This document shows positions 33,118-41,601 of a DNA stretch of 64,000 nt, piece after piece. The first letter of the stretch is position 1. Each line of letters starts with the position of its first letter. A model generated the notes under the pieces. That model made no database searches, had not been told where the DNA came from, and saw nothing but the letters and a program-made list of their open reading frames with translations. The stretch comes from Enterobacillus tribolii (lineage in GTDB: Bacteria > Pseudomonadota > Gammaproteobacteria > Enterobacterales > Enterobacteriaceae). Location: NCBI RefSeq assembly GCF_003363015.1, contig NZ_QRAP01000007.1, positions 186,001-250,000 on the forward strand. The letters run 5' to 3'. The translations under genes were made by a program, and so were the position numbers.

Positions 33118-33735
33118 ATGACAACGCAATATGGTTTTTATATTGATTCGAGTCGTTGCACCGGCTGCAAAACCTGTGAGCTGGCCTGTAAAGACTTCAA
33201 AAATTTATCGCCTGACGTAAGTTTCCGTCGCATTTATGAGTATGCCGGCGGTGACTGGCAGGAAGATAACGGCGTCTGGAACCAGAACGTCTTTGCATAC
33301 TATCTTTCCATTGCCTGCAACCACTGCGACGATCCAGCCTGTACCAAGGTCTGCCCGAGCGGTGCGATGCACAAACGGGAAGACGGTTTCGTCGTGGTGA
33401 ACGAGGAAGTCTGTATCGGGTGCCGTTATTGCCACATGGCCTGCCCGTACGGCGCGCCGCAATATGATGCGCAGAAAGGGCACATGACCAAGTGCGACGG
33501 CTGCTTCAGCCGTGTCGCGCAGGGGCAGAAGCCGGTCTGCGTGGAGTCCTGCCCGCTGCGGGCGCTGGATATGGGGCCGATCGAAGAGCTGCGCGCCAAA
33601 TACGGCGACCTGGCTGAGGTGGCGCCGCTGCCGGCGGCACACTTCACCAAACCCAATATCGTAGTAAAACCCAATGCCAACAGCCGCCCGGTCGGAGATA
33701 CCACCGGTTACCTGGCAAATCCGAAGGAGGTCTGA
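33118..33735 (+). CDS. dmsB: Anaerobic DMSO reductase, iron-sulfur subunit B
   Basis: A 205-residue electron-transfer subunit carrying four [4Fe-4S] clusters. Four cysteine groups are visible: CTGCKTCELACKD (14-26), CNHCDDPACTKVCPSGAM (67-84), CIGCRYCHMACPYGAP (99-114) and CDGCFSRVAQGQKPVCVESCP (126-146). It moves electrons from DmsC to the molybdenum site in DmsA. It starts 10 bases after dmsA with GAGGAGTAG, and its stop is one base from the dmsC start. Confidence 0.97.
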   Translation: MTTQYGFYIDSSRCTGCKTCELACKDFKNLSPDVSFRRIYEYAGGDWQEDNGVWNQNVFAYYLSIACNHCDDPACTKVCPSGAMHKREDGFVVVNEEVCIGCRYCHMACPYGAPQYDAQKGHMTKCDGCFSRVAQGQKPVCVESCPLRALDMGPIEELRAKYGDLAEVAPLPAAHFTKPNIVVKPNANSRPVGDTTGYLANPKEV

Positions 33736-33736
33736 G

Positions 33737-34597
33737 ATGGGGACGGGATGGCATGAATGGCCGTTAATGATTTTTACGGTGCTGGGCCAGTGTGTGGCCG
33801 GCGGTTTTATCGTTCTGGCGCTGGCTTTGATCGGCGGAGGGCTGAATCAGAACCAGCAACGCAGCGTACATGTGAACATGCTGGTACTCTGGATACTGAT
33901 GGGGATTGCGTTTATCGCATCTACTCTGCATCTCGGCAGTCCGCTGCGCGCCTTTAACTCGCTTAACCGGGTGGGTGCTTCCGCGTTGAGTAATGAAATC
34001 GCCAGCGGCGCGTTGTTCTTCGCCGTGGGCGGTTTTTACTGGCTGCTGGCGGTGATGAAAAAGATGCCGGCAGGGCTGGGGAAAATCTGGTTGTTCGTCG
34101 CGATGGTGCTTGGCGTCGTGTTCGTTTACGCCATGTGCAAGGTGTATGAAATTGATACTGTGCCGACCTGGTATAATGGCTACACCATGACGGGCTTTTT
34201 CCTGACAATGTTGATTGGCGGTCCGCTGTTGGGCTTCCTGCTGCTGCGCGCTGCCGGTGTTTGTGGCTGGGCAATGCGGATATTGCCGGTGATCAGCCTG
34301 CTGGCGCTGGTGGTCAGCGTGGCAAGCGTAGTGATGCAGTCGTCATCGCTGGCGCAGATCCACAGCTCGGTGCAACAGGCGGTAGCGCTGGTGCCGGACT
34401 ACGGCATGCTGATGGCGGCTCGTCTGGTCTTGCTGGCCGCGGCGCTGGGATGCTGGATTGTTCCGATGGTTAAAGGCAAGGCGCCCGGCGTGCCCGGATT
34501 GGCGCTGGGGTTCATCCTGGTCGTTGCCGGAGAGCTGATTGGTCGCGGCGTCTTCTATGGCCTGCATATGACGGTCGGCATGGCGATTGCCGGTTAA
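33737..34597 (+). CDS. dmsC: Anaerobic DMSO reductase, membrane anchor subunit C
   Basis: A 286-residue integral membrane protein with about eight hydrophobic helices that anchors DmsAB and oxidises menaquinol. It starts MGTGWHEWPLMIFTVLGQCV, as in E. coli DmsC (287 aa); conserved HLGSPLRAFNSLNRVGASALSNEI follows around residue 63 and contains the histidine of the quinol site. The start ATG is one base after the dmsB stop, preceded by AAGGAGG, so the two are coupled. A frame extension of 21 codons into dmsB is not used. Confidence 0.96.
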   Translation: MGTGWHEWPLMIFTVLGQCVAGGFIVLALALIGGGLNQNQQRSVHVNMLVLWILMGIAFIASTLHLGSPLRAFNSLNRVGASALSNEIASGALFFAVGGFYWLLAVMKKMPAGLGKIWLFVAMVLGVVFVYAMCKVYEIDTVPTWYNGYTMTGFFLTMLIGGPLLGFLLLRAAGVCGWAMRILPVISLLALVVSVASVVMQSSSLAQIHSSVQQAVALVPDYGMLMAARLVLLAAALGCWIVPMVKGKAPGVPGLALGFILVVAGELIGRGVFYGLHMTVGMAIAG

Positions 34598-34603
34598 CGT
34601 CGC

Positions 34604-34631
34604 CGGGGCCTGTTCACCGGCCCCGTTGTTT
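34604..34631 (+). terminator. Hairpin after dmsC
   Basis: CGGGGCC and GGCCCCG pair around an eight-base loop just past the dmsC stop, followed by TTGTTT. It could end part of the transcript before dmsD. Confidence 0.5.
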
Positions 34632-34639
34632 ACATGAAA

Positions 34640-34673
34640 TTTCCGCCGCTTTTACGTGTGAAAGCGGCGGAAA
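34640..34673 (+). other. Very stable 13-bp hairpin in the dmsC-dmsD spacer
   Basis: TTTCCGCCGCTTT and AAAGCGGCGGAAA are exact complements around an eight-base loop. On the plus strand it is followed by AA-rich sequence, so it is not a classical terminator; with the preceding hairpin it probably protects the dmsABC message or reduces dmsD expression. Confidence 0.6.
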
Positions 34674-34690
34674 AACCCGGGTATTAATGT

Positions 34691-35305
34691 ATGTCTGAAT
34701 CAGCCTTGTACCAGAATATTTCCCTGAGCGCCCGTCTGCTGGGGGCGTTGTTCTATTATCCGCCTTCCGGCGAGCAGTGTACGACGCTGGTTTCCGCGCT
34801 GTCTTCGCTCGACTGGCGTAACGAATGGCCGTACGGTACGGATGAAGAATTAAACAGCATCGCGGCGCTGATACGTACAGCATCGGCGGAACCGCTGGAT
34901 GAGGCCTATCAGCGCCTGTTTATTGGCCCGTATGCGTTACCGGCGCCGCCTTGGGGGTCTGTCTATCTGGATAAGGAAAACGTGTTGTTCGGTGACTCCA
35001 CGCTGGCCTTGCGCGAATGGATGAGCGAACGCCGTATTGATGTGCTGCTGCGTCAGAACGAGCCGGAAGATCATTTCGGCCTGATGATGATGATGGCTGC
35101 CTGGCTGGCGGAGCTACAGCCGGAAGAGCTGGCTGAATTTCTGGAGATTCATCTGCTGCCCTGGGCGTTCCGCTATCTTGAACTGATGGAGCAGGGGGCT
35201 GAACATCCTTTCTACCAGGGGATTGCCCGCCTGGCTACCCTTGCGCTGCGTGGCTGGCAACAGACGCTTGATCTGGATGTGCCGCCGCGGGAGCTGTTTC
35301 GCTGA
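34691..35305 (+). CDS. dmsD: Tat proofreading chaperone DmsD
   Basis: A 204-residue all-helical TorD/DmsD-family chaperone that binds the twin-arginine signal of DmsA until cofactor insertion is complete. Family marks are YQRLFIGPYALPAPPWGSVYLDKENVLFG (about 78-106), the signal-binding loop, and EDHFGLMMMMAAWLAE. Length equals E. coli DmsD. In E. coli dmsD belongs to the ynfEFGH-dmsD operon, not to dmsABC; here it is placed downstream of the dmsABC structural genes. Its TGA overlaps the ATG of the next gene by one base, so the last two genes are coupled. Confidence 0.95.
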   Translation: MSESALYQNISLSARLLGALFYYPPSGEQCTTLVSALSSLDWRNEWPYGTDEELNSIAALIRTASAEPLDEAYQRLFIGPYALPAPPWGSVYLDKENVLFGDSTLALREWMSERRIDVLLRQNEPEDHFGLMMMMAAWLAELQPEELAEFLEIHLLPWAFRYLELMEQGAEHPFYQGIARLATLALRGWQQTLDLDVPPRELFR

Positions 35306-35883
35306 TGAATGGTAAGCGTGACGAAGGGTATTACCGTGCCTGGATGAGCAGCCGCCAGGTCAGCCGGCGGGGATTATTCCGCGGGCTGCTGGGCGGCGGC
35401 AAACAGGTACGTGATATCGCTGATCACGAAAACCATGGGCGTGCCGCCGGACGGCCGCCGCAGGCGGTGGCGGAAAGCCTGTTTTTGCATTTGTGTACGG
35501 GATGCGGCGAGTGTGCGCAGGCGTGTCCTTATGGCCTGATCGAAATAGCCGGCGGCGCGGCGCGCCTGCAAATCGACTTTTCCGCTTGCGATACGTCGCG
35601 CTGTCTGGCGTGTACGGCGGCTTGTCAGCAGGGTGCGCTGAATTCACACATTTCCCCGGATACGGCGTTACGGCCATCGATTGCGACAGGATGCCTGGGG
35701 CGGCGTGATGATGAATGCCGTCTGTGCGTGTATGCCTGTGCAAAACAAGTGCTAAGCTTTAACGCCGGCGGAGAGGTGCTGTTTGACGAAAGCCGTTGCG
35801 ACGGATGCGGGGAGTGTAAAACCGCCTGTTATCATGGCTATATTTCTCTGGTTGCCGGTATTCCCCGGCTGACGATCAGTTGA
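35305..35883 (+). CDS. NapF-like ferredoxin-type protein
   Basis: A 192-residue polyferredoxin with several cysteine groups: CTGCGECAQACPYG (about 66-79), CDTSRCLACTAACQQ, CRLCVYACAKQ and CDGCGECKTACYHG (about 169-182). The N-terminal SRRGLFRGLLGG resembles the twin-arginine-like start of NapF, a cytoplasmic accessory protein that helps mature the NapA molybdoenzyme. Placement after dmsABCD suggests a similar job for DmsA, but that is inferred. The third group is less regular than a canonical C-x2-C-x2-C-x3-C motif, so the exact cluster number is uncertain. Confidence 0.85.
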   Translation: MNGKRDEGYYRAWMSSRQVSRRGLFRGLLGGGKQVRDIADHENHGRAAGRPPQAVAESLFLHLCTGCGECAQACPYGLIEIAGGAARLQIDFSACDTSRCLACTAACQQGALNSHISPDTALRPSIATGCLGRRDDECRLCVYACAKQVLSFNAGGEVLFDESRCDGCGECKTACYHGYISLVAGIPRLTIS

Positions 35884-35999
35884 CGTTTATCAGGCTGGCG
35901 AACAAATAATGCGGTGGCTATATATGAGGTGATTGACTTTTATTTAGCCAGTGGCATGATGCGCATCACATACCTTCGTTGTTCGGTTTTATATCTTAA

Positions 36000-37139
36000 A
36001 TGTCCCCATACTCCCGCCCAGTGCTGTTGCTGCTCTGTGGCTTGTTATTGTTGACGGTTTCCATGGCCGTTCTCAATACGCTGGTGCCGCTCTGGTTGAC
36101 GCACGATCGACTGGCGACCTGGCAAATCGGTTTTATCAGTTCCTCTTATTTCTTCGGTAATTTATGCGGTACGTTGCTGGCCGGTAAGCTGATTGCATCC
36201 AGCGGTTTTAACCGCGACTATCAATATGCCTGCGTGCTGTTTGCGTTATCGACCGCGGCGCTGGGGATTTCCACCGATTTCTGGAGCTGGATGGGGCTGC
36301 GTTTTCTGGCCGGTATGGCCTGTGCCATGATTTGGGTCGTGGTGGAAAGCGCGCTGTTGCACAGCGGCAGCAACGCCAATCGCGGTCGCCTGCTGGCGGC
36401 TTATATGATTATTTACTACCTGGGCACGGTGCTGGGGCAATTGCTGCTTGGCGTGGTGCCGACCGACGTTCTGCGCGTGCTGCCGTGGGTAACGGCGCTG
36501 ATGATCATCGCCATGATGCCGCTGTGGCTGGTGCGAATTTCCCGCCCGGCAATGGAAAGTCATCATGTGTCAATGCGCGCTATGTTTATGCGGCGTGACG
36601 CACGCTTAGGGATTAACGGCTGTATTATTTCCGGCGCGGTATTGGGTGTCCTGTACGGCTTGTTGCCGCTGTATCTTACTCATCTCGGCATGAGCGATGC
36701 CCGCGTTGGTTACTGGATGGCGCTGCTGGTGAGCGCCGGGATTATCGGCCAGTGGCCGGCAGGGCGCCTGGCCGATCGGTACGGGCGTCTGTTGGTGCTG
36801 CGGGTGCAGGTTTCGCTGGTGATTGTCGGCAGCGCGATGATGTTGGGTAACTACGCCATGGTTCCGGCGCTGTTTACGCTGGGATGCGCCGGCTTTACGC
36901 TCTACCCGGTGGCGATGTCATGGGCCTGTGAGAAAGTGGATACCGGCGAACTGGTGGCAATGAACCAGACGCTGTTGCTGAGCTATACCGTAGGCAGCCT
37001 GGCCGGCCCGGCGGTCACCGTAATGCTGATGCAGCGCTACTCCGACAACGCCCTGTTTGCCGTTATCGCCGCCATTGCGTTCGTTTACCTGCTGATGCTG
37101 TGCAAAAAAGCGGATCATCATCAACCCCTTCCCGCATGA
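36000..37139 (+). CDS. ycaD: MFS transporter YcaD
   Basis: A 379-residue major facilitator with 12 hydrophobic helices and a short central loop. It aligns along its length with E. coli Yca[71 protein letters not shown] and [17 protein letters not shown]. The [13 protein letters not shown] loop is the typical MFS motif between helices 8 and 9. Substrate unknown. It lies between dms and pfl, as in E. coli, though ycaC is absent upstream. Start ATG at 36000 has only a weak ribosome binding site. Confidence 0.93.
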   Translation: MSPYSRPVLLLLCGLLLLTVSMAVLNTLVPLWLTHDRLATWQIGFISSSYFFGNLCGTLLAGKLIASSGFNRDYQYACVLFALSTAALGISTDFWSWMGLRFLAGMACAMIWVVVESALLHSGSNANRGRLLAAYMIIYYLGTVLGQLLLGVVPTDVLRVLPWVTALMIIAMMPLWLVRISRPAMESHHVSMRAMFMRRDARLGINGCIISGAVLGVLYGLLPLYLTHLGMSDARVGYWMALLVSAGIIGQWPAGRLADRYGRLLVLRVQVSLVIVGSAMMLGNYAMVPALFTLGCAGFTLYPVAMSWACEKVDTGELVAMNQTLLLSYTVGSLAGPAVTVMLMQRYSDNALFAVIAAIAFVYLLMLCKKADHHQPLPA

Positions 37140-37140
37140 T

Positions 37141-37170
37141 AATCAGGCCTCGCACTGGCATGGCCTGATT
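37141..37170 (+). terminator. ycaD terminator
   Basis: AATCAGGCC and GGCCTGATT are exact complements around a 12-base loop immediately after ycaD; the following T run is only TTG. Confidence 0.5.
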
Positions 37171-37277
37171 TGCCAATAATGCGTGCAATGCCACGCGTCA
37201 TTTGTCATTATTGCCCCACCATTTATCAACGGACTGCGATATAAGTCCGTTATTACATCGCTTTATACAGGACGAAA

Positions 37278-38063
37278 ATGCGAGCAGGGATACTGGCGAT
37301 ATCATTTTTGCTGGTGGGGTGCTCAACCCAAATTTCCACGAATAAAGAGCGCACCGTACCTATTTCATTACAGCTTCAGCATTCAAGCACGGCACTGGCG
37401 GAGTCCCGGCAGCTTTTGCCGGTGTCTGAATTGCGGCCGGGCGACATTTTGCTCTCTTCCTCCCGCGGTATTAATTCTCTCGGCATCCGGCTGTTCAGCG
37501 TTGCCGGCGTTAGCCATGCGTCTGTTTATCTGGGTGACGAGCAGGTTGCGGAGGCCGTGGGCAGCGGCGTGCGGATTATTCCGCTGGCGCAGGCGGTAAA
37601 GGAGTCGAATAACATGCTGGCGCTGCGTTATCCGGATTTGACGGAGCAGCAGGCGGCGCAGATCCGGGATTTCTCCCTGCAGCAGCAGGGCAGGAAGTAT
37701 AACTACAAAGGGATTGTGATGATCGCGCCCTGGATGCTGACTAAACGGGTATGCGAGATCCCGTTGCTGGGGGCCAAACAGCGCAATTTCTGCCTCAGCA
37801 CGCTGGCGAAAATCCAGCTTGGGGATGAGCAGGAACAAGAGCAAGTACAGAGCTTCTTCTGCTCTCAGTTCGTGACGGAGGCTTATGCGCAGGCCGGGTA
37901 TCCTATCGTTCAGGGGAACTCGGCATGGATCACGCCGGCGGATTTGCTGCATATGCGTGAAGGCGATGTTTCATCGTTCAGCCCGCAGGAGCGCCTCAGC
38001 TATGTCGGGCACCTGAAAAACTGGAATCTGGCGAATAACGTTCTGCCGGGAAGGGAGCCCTGA
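37278..38063 (+). CDS. YaeF/YiiX-type permuted papain-like lipoprotein
   Basis: A 261-residue outer-envelope lipoprotein: signal peptide with lipobox LLVG-C (lipid Cys15). The rest aligns with E. coli YaeF (permuted papain-fold, peptidase family C92 type): RPGDILLSSSRGINSLGIRLFS, the catalytic-type His80 in VSHASVYLGD, Cys195 in SFFCSQFVTEAY, and WITPADLLHMREGDVSSF near the end. Enzymes of this fold hydrolyse amide or ester bonds; the substrate of YaeF is not known to me. The position between ycaD and xapR is not that of E. coli yaeF. Start MRAG at 37278 follows AGGACGAAA. Confidence 0.88.
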   Translation: MRAGILAISFLLVGCSTQISTNKERTVPISLQLQHSSTALAESRQLLPVSELRPGDILLSSSRGINSLGIRLFSVAGVSHASVYLGDEQVAEAVGSGVRIIPLAQAVKESNNMLALRYPDLTEQQAAQIRDFSLQQQGRKYNYKGIVMIAPWMLTKRVCEIPLLGAKQRNFCLSTLAKIQLGDEQEQEQVQSFFCSQFVTEAYAQAGYPIVQGNSAWITPADLLHMREGDVSSFSPQERLSYVGHLKNWNLANNVLPGREP

Positions 38064-38075
38064 GCCGCTCAGGGC
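38057..38075. terminator. Shared hairpin over the convergent stops of the YaeF-like gene and xapR
   Basis: GCCCTGAG and CTCAGGGC pair around CCG; both stop codons (TGA at 38061-38063 and the complement of 38069-38071) lie inside the stem. No T run on either side. Confidence 0.45.
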
Positions 38076-38971
38076 GCAGATGATTGAATTGCTTCTGCCA
38101 GCCGTAATGCGGTGGGCGGGATTTTATGCGGATCGTAGACGACGTATAAATCAGCGGGAATACCGTCCTGAAGCGGCCGGAACGTGATGTCCGGCCAGTG
38201 GATATCCGCATAACTGCCAGCAATCATAGTGACCCCCATTCCCATCCCGACCAACGCCAGCACCGTTTGCGGCTCTACGGCCTCGCGTACGATGCGCGGC
38301 GTAAAACCGGCCTGGTGACAGGCCTGCTGCAGAAAACGCCAGTCAGAATGGGCCATCGGCAACGTAATAAAATCCTCATGTTTTAAATCGCTCAGCGCCA
38401 GGGACTCCCGCCCGGCAAAAGGATGGTCGGCGGGCAGGGCAACGTAGAATGTATCCCTGCATACCAACTTTCCCGTCAATGTCGCCGGCAAGGCCGTTGC
38501 CATACGCCATATTCCCGCATCGATTTCATGCTGTTCCAGCGCGGTGATTTGCGCCCCCGGCGACTGCTCATTAAACATCACGTCGATGCAGGGATTCTCG
38601 CGCAGAAAACGGTGCAGAGGCTGACGTAATCCGCTCCATAGCGCCGTCCCGATAACCCCGAGGGTGATGCATCCCCGCTCTCCGCGCCCGATTTGCGTCA
38701 CCCGCGACAATGCCAGATGAGTGGATGACAGCAACGTACGGGCTTCCTGCATCAGGATGCGGCCGGCATGGGTCAGCGCGACGCTGCGCGAATGGCGAAT
38801 AAAAAGCGGTGTTCCTAACTGTGTTTCCAGTTCTTTTATATGGAGGCTGAGCGGCGGCTGCGTCATGTTCAGCCGCGCGGCGGCACGGCCGAAATGCAGT
38901 TCTTCCGCTACGGCCAAAAAATAGCGCAGTAGCTTCAAATCAATATTGCCGTGACGTTCGTGCTGGCTCAT
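38069..38971 (-). CDS. xapR: LysR-type activator of xanthosine genes, XapR
   Basis: A 300-residue LysR-family regulator. The helix-turn-helix region, LKLLRYFLAVAEELHFGRAAARLNMTQPPLS and LGTPLFIRHSRSVALTHAG (about 13-73), is almost identical to that of E. coli XapR, and the ligand domain keeps ELDAGIWRMAT-like and VEPQTVLALVGMGMGVTMIAGSYA stretches. XapR activates xapAB when xanthosine is present. It lies 144 bases beyond xapB on the same strand, unlike a divergent LysR layout, so xapA-xapB-xapR all read the same way. Confidence 0.93.
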   Translation of the reverse strand: MSQHERHGNIDLKLLRYFLAVAEELHFGRAAARLNMTQPPLSLHIKELETQLGTPLFIRHSRSVALTHAGRILMQEARTLLSSTHLALSRVTQIGRGERGCITLGVIGTALWSGLRQPLHRFLRENPCIDVMFNEQSPGAQITALEQHEIDAGIWRMATALPATLTGKLVCRDTFYVALPADHPFAGRESLALSDLKHEDFITLPMAHSDWRFLQQACHQAGFTPRIVREAVEPQTVLALVGMGMGVTMIAGSYADIHWPDITFRPLQDGIPADLYVVYDPHKIPPTALRLAEAIQSSAP

Positions 38972-39022
38972 TCGTCGTTCCCGTGGCTGAAATATCCCAA
39001 ATAAAGCAGGGGGTAACAGTAT

Positions 39023-39060
39023 CTCAACCGGGAAGCGGCGGCGCCTGCTTTCCGGTTGAG
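39023..39060 (-). terminator. Hairpin between xapB and xapR
   Basis: CTCAACCGG and CCGGTTGAG are exact complements with an inner AAGC/GCTT pair, in the spacer after xapB. No T run on the minus strand; it may separate xapAB from xapR transcription only partly. Confidence 0.4.
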
Positions 39061-39115
39061 AATTGTGATATGTCGCGCGCGGGAGTCGTTAAACGTGGCG
39101 GAATGCAACGAAATA

Positions 39116-40372
39116 TCAATGGCTGTTTTGCAGAATGGGCGGCTTCTCCGGCTGATGGTGGTAGCGAAAGGCGAATGTAAAAATCAGCGCCAGCAGCAGG
39201 GCATAAGCGGCGAAAATCAGCCAGATAGTTTGCCAGTCCTTCAGTCCGTCAACCGTGTAGTAATCCACGACCATGCCGCTCAGAATCGAGCCGACATAAG
39301 CGCCTATTCCGTTGACCATCGTCATGAACAGCCCTTGCGCGCTGGCGCGGATACGCGGGCTGACCTCCTGCTCCACAAAGACCGAACCGGAAATATTGAA
39401 GAAGTCGAAAGCGCAGCCGTAGACGATCATCGACATCAACAGCAGGGTGAAGCCAAAGGGCGTCGGATCGCCGAAGGCGAACAGGCCGAAACGCAGCGTC
39501 CAGGCCAGCATGCTGATCAACATGACCCGCTTGATGCCGAAGCGTTTAAGAAAAAACGGAATGGCCAGAATAAATACCACTTCGGCTATTTGCGAAACCG
39601 ACAGCAGCATGGAGGGATAGCGGACGATTACGCTGTCCTGAAACGCGGGATTGCGGGCGAAATCATGCAGAAAAGGGTTGCCGAAGGTGTTGGTAATTTG
39701 CAGCACCGCGCCCAGCAGCATGGCGAACAGAAAAAAGATCGCCATACGCGGCTGTTTGAACAACACGAACGCATCCAGCCCGACCCGGCTGGCCCAGCTT
39801 TTTTCCTGAGACTGGCGTGCGGTCGGGATCGACGGCAGCGTCAGCGCGTATAACGCCAGCAATAGTGAACAGGCGGAAGCGAGGTAAAGCTGTATGTTGC
39901 TCAGTTCAAAACGCAGCAGGCTTACCGACCACATGGCAAGAATAAAGCCGACGGTACCGAAAACCCGGATCGGCGGGAAATGCGTGACGGTATCCAACCC
40001 CTCCTTTTCCAGGCAGTAGTAGGAAATGGTGTTAGACAGGGCGATAGTCGGCATAAAGGCCATGGCGTTAATCAGCATGGCCCAGAACATCAGGGAAGGA
40101 GTATTTACCTGAGCCGCATAAAAAAGCGCGGCGGCGCAGCTCAGGTGGCACAAAGCATACAGGCGGTTCGCTCTGAGCCACTTATCCGCCAGGATCCCCA
40201 CCAGACCCGGCATAATGACGGCGGCGATGCCTTTGGTGCTGTACACCCAGCCGACATCCGCGCCGCTGAAGCTGAGCGTGTTGATCATGTAAGAACCGAG
40301 GGTAGTCAGCCAGCATCCCCAAATGAAATATTGCAGAAACGCCATCACTTTTAAACGGACTTTTATCGTCAT
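39116..40372 (-). CDS. xapB: Xanthosine/nucleoside:H+ symporter XapB
   Basis: A 418-residue member of the NupG/XapB nucleoside:H+ symporter family with 12 hydrophobic helices. It matches XapB better than NupG: MKVMAFLQYFIWGCW-type start, KGIAAVIMPGLVGILADKWLRA, NAMAFMPTIALSNTISYYCL, FPPIRVFGTVGFI and YGCAFDFFNISGSVFVEQEV. Start MTIKVRLKVM at 40372 is preceded by GGAG; an upstream ATG at 40408 lies in the inter-gene hairpin. Encoded after xapA, giving import plus phosphorolysis of xanthosine. Confidence 0.94.
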   Translation of the reverse strand: MTIKVRLKVMAFLQYFIWGCWLTTLGSYMINTLSFSGADVGWVYSTKGIAAVIMPGLVGILADKWLRANRLYALCHLSCAAALFYAAQVNTPSLMFWAMLINAMAFMPTIALSNTISYYCLEKEGLDTVTHFPPIRVFGTVGFILAMWSVSLLRFELSNIQLYLASACSLLLALYALTLPSIPTARQSQEKSWASRVGLDAFVLFKQPRMAIFFLFAMLLGAVLQITNTFGNPFLHDFARNPAFQDSVIVRYPSMLLSVSQIAEVVFILAIPFFLKRFGIKRVMLISMLAWTLRFGLFAFGDPTPFGFTLLLMSMIVYGCAFDFFNISGSVFVEQEVSPRIRASAQGLFMTMVNGIGAYVGSILSGMVVDYYTVDGLKDWQTIWLIFAAYALLLALIFTFAFRYHHQPEKPPILQNSH

Positions 40373-40391
40373 GGTGCTTACTCCGTGATGA

Positions 40392-40409
40392 GGTGGCCGT
40401 ATGGCCACC
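40392..40409 (-). other. Intercistronic hairpin xapA-xapB
   Basis: GGTGGCC and GGCCACC pair around GTAT directly after the xapA stop. Likely an mRNA processing or stability element. Confidence 0.45.
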
Positions 40410-40423
40410 GGGAGGTTTCAGCG

Positions 40424-41257
40424 TTACGCCAGCTTACTCAGGAAGCGGTAAATCAGGGTGATGAAGTTTTGCTGAGAAAGTTTGGCCGCAGCCAGGGTTT
40501 GCTCGTGCGAAAGCGCGACATCGCCCAGCCCTTCCGCCATATTGGTGATGGCCGAAACCGCGACGGCCTTCATACCGCAATGGCAGGCGCTGATCACTTC
40601 GGGAACGACTGACATACCGACCACGTCGCCGCCGATCAGTTGCATCATGCGAATTTCCGCTGCGGTTTCGAAATTAGGGCCGGGATAAGAAACGAAAACG
40701 CCTTCGCTCAGCGGGAATCCGGCATCCTGCGCCACATCCTGCAACAGGGCGCGATAGTCTGCGTCATACGCGTTCGCCAGCGAGAAAAAACGCTCCCCGA
40801 AGCGATCGTCGTTGATGCCGGTCATCGGCGTTCCCGGCATCATGTTGATGTGATCGCGCAGGGAAACCAGGCTTCCGGGGCCGACCTCCGGACGCAGGGA
40901 GCCTGCTGCATTGGTGGAGAAAAGCAGCTCGCAGCCCAGCAGCCTGAAGGTGCGGATTGCGTCGGTCATGACACTCATTCCCCGTCCTTCGTAGAAATGG
41001 CCGCGGCCTTTCATGCAGACTACCGGGACGCCGGCAAGCATGCCGAGCACCAGCTCGCCTGCGTGCCCGTGCACCGTGCTGACCGGGAAACCGGGGAGTG
41101 CTTCATAAGAGATTGTTACGGCGTCTTCGATTTGTTCCGCCAATGGCCCTAATCCTGAACCGAGGATCAATGCAACGCGCGGCGTGAAACCGGGCTTGTG
41201 ACCGCGGATGATGTCCGCGGCATAAAAGGGGGCTTGCGATAACTCACCTTGTTTCAT
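40424..41257 (-). CDS. xapA: Xanthosine phosphorylase (purine nucleoside phosphorylase II)
   Basis: A 277-residue trimeric-type purine nucleoside phosphorylase that splits xanthosine, inosine and guanosine with phosphate. Phosphate-binding LILGSGLGPLAEQI (about 30-43) and FPVSTVHGHAGELVLG, KGRGHFYEGRGM, TNAAGSLRPEVGPGSLV, and the base-binding YPGPNFETAAEIRMMQLIGGDVVGMSVVPEV are all present, in the E. coli XapA form. Same length as XapA. First gene of the xapA-xapB-xapR group; a direct repeat upstream is a candidate XapR site. Confidence 0.96.
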   Translation of the reverse strand: MKQGELSQAPFYAADIIRGHKPGFTPRVALILGSGLGPLAEQIEDAVTISYEALPGFPVSTVHGHAGELVLGMLAGVPVVCMKGRGHFYEGRGMSVMTDAIRTFRLLGCELLFSTNAAGSLRPEVGPGSLVSLRDHINMMPGTPMTGINDDRFGERFFSLANAYDADYRALLQDVAQDAGFPLSEGVFVSYPGPNFETAAEIRMMQLIGGDVVGMSVVPEVISACHCGMKAVAVSAITNMAEGLGDVALSHEQTLAAAKLSQQNFITLIYRFLSKLA

Positions 41258-41305
41258 AGTCGATTTTCCAATGCAATAAAAGCCGGTACGCAGGGGTTCA
41301 ACGGG

Positions 41306-41331
41306 TGTGTTGAATGTGAACTGTGTTGAAT
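41306..41331 (-). promoter_or_regulatory. Direct repeat upstream of xapA, candidate XapR site
   Basis: TGTGTTGAAT occurs twice (41306-41315 and 41322-41331), spaced 16 bp start to start, about 50-75 bp upstream of the xapA start codon. LysR-type activators bind repeated half sites in such positions. No experimental XapR site sequence was available for comparison. Confidence 0.4.
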
Positions 41332-41553
41332 AAGGCGGTTATAGCGGTCTTGCGGGGCGGGGAACCAATACCGTTTCACGCCGCTATCCATATTTTTTCA
41401 AAATGAATGGCGTTACCGGTTGTTATTACAGGGTTTTATTGGCGGGTGCAGGCGTTTTGGTAAAACAATGACTTTCTCTGTTTATGAGAAATATCACACT
41501 TTCACCTTTGCGGGAAATGAGTATAACGGGGCAGTAACGCGGAAATAAATAAG

Positions 41554-41580
41554 ACCGCGCGGACAGATTATCCGCACGGT
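41554..41580. terminator. Terminator of the EIIA-like gene
   Basis: ACCGCGCGGA and TCCGCACGGT form a 10-bp stem with one G-T pair; the minus strand continues CTTATTT and the plus strand TTTTTAT, so it could work both ways. Confidence 0.6.
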
Positions 41581-41601
41581 TTTTATATTAATGGCGGCAG
41601 G

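Larger units (their letters stand above)
41258..41601. other. xapA-EIIA-like gene spacer (344 bp)
   Basis: Carries the xapA control region at its low end (direct repeat above) and the terminator of the EIIA-like gene at its high end. Nothing else recognised; no open frame of note. Confidence 0.5.
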
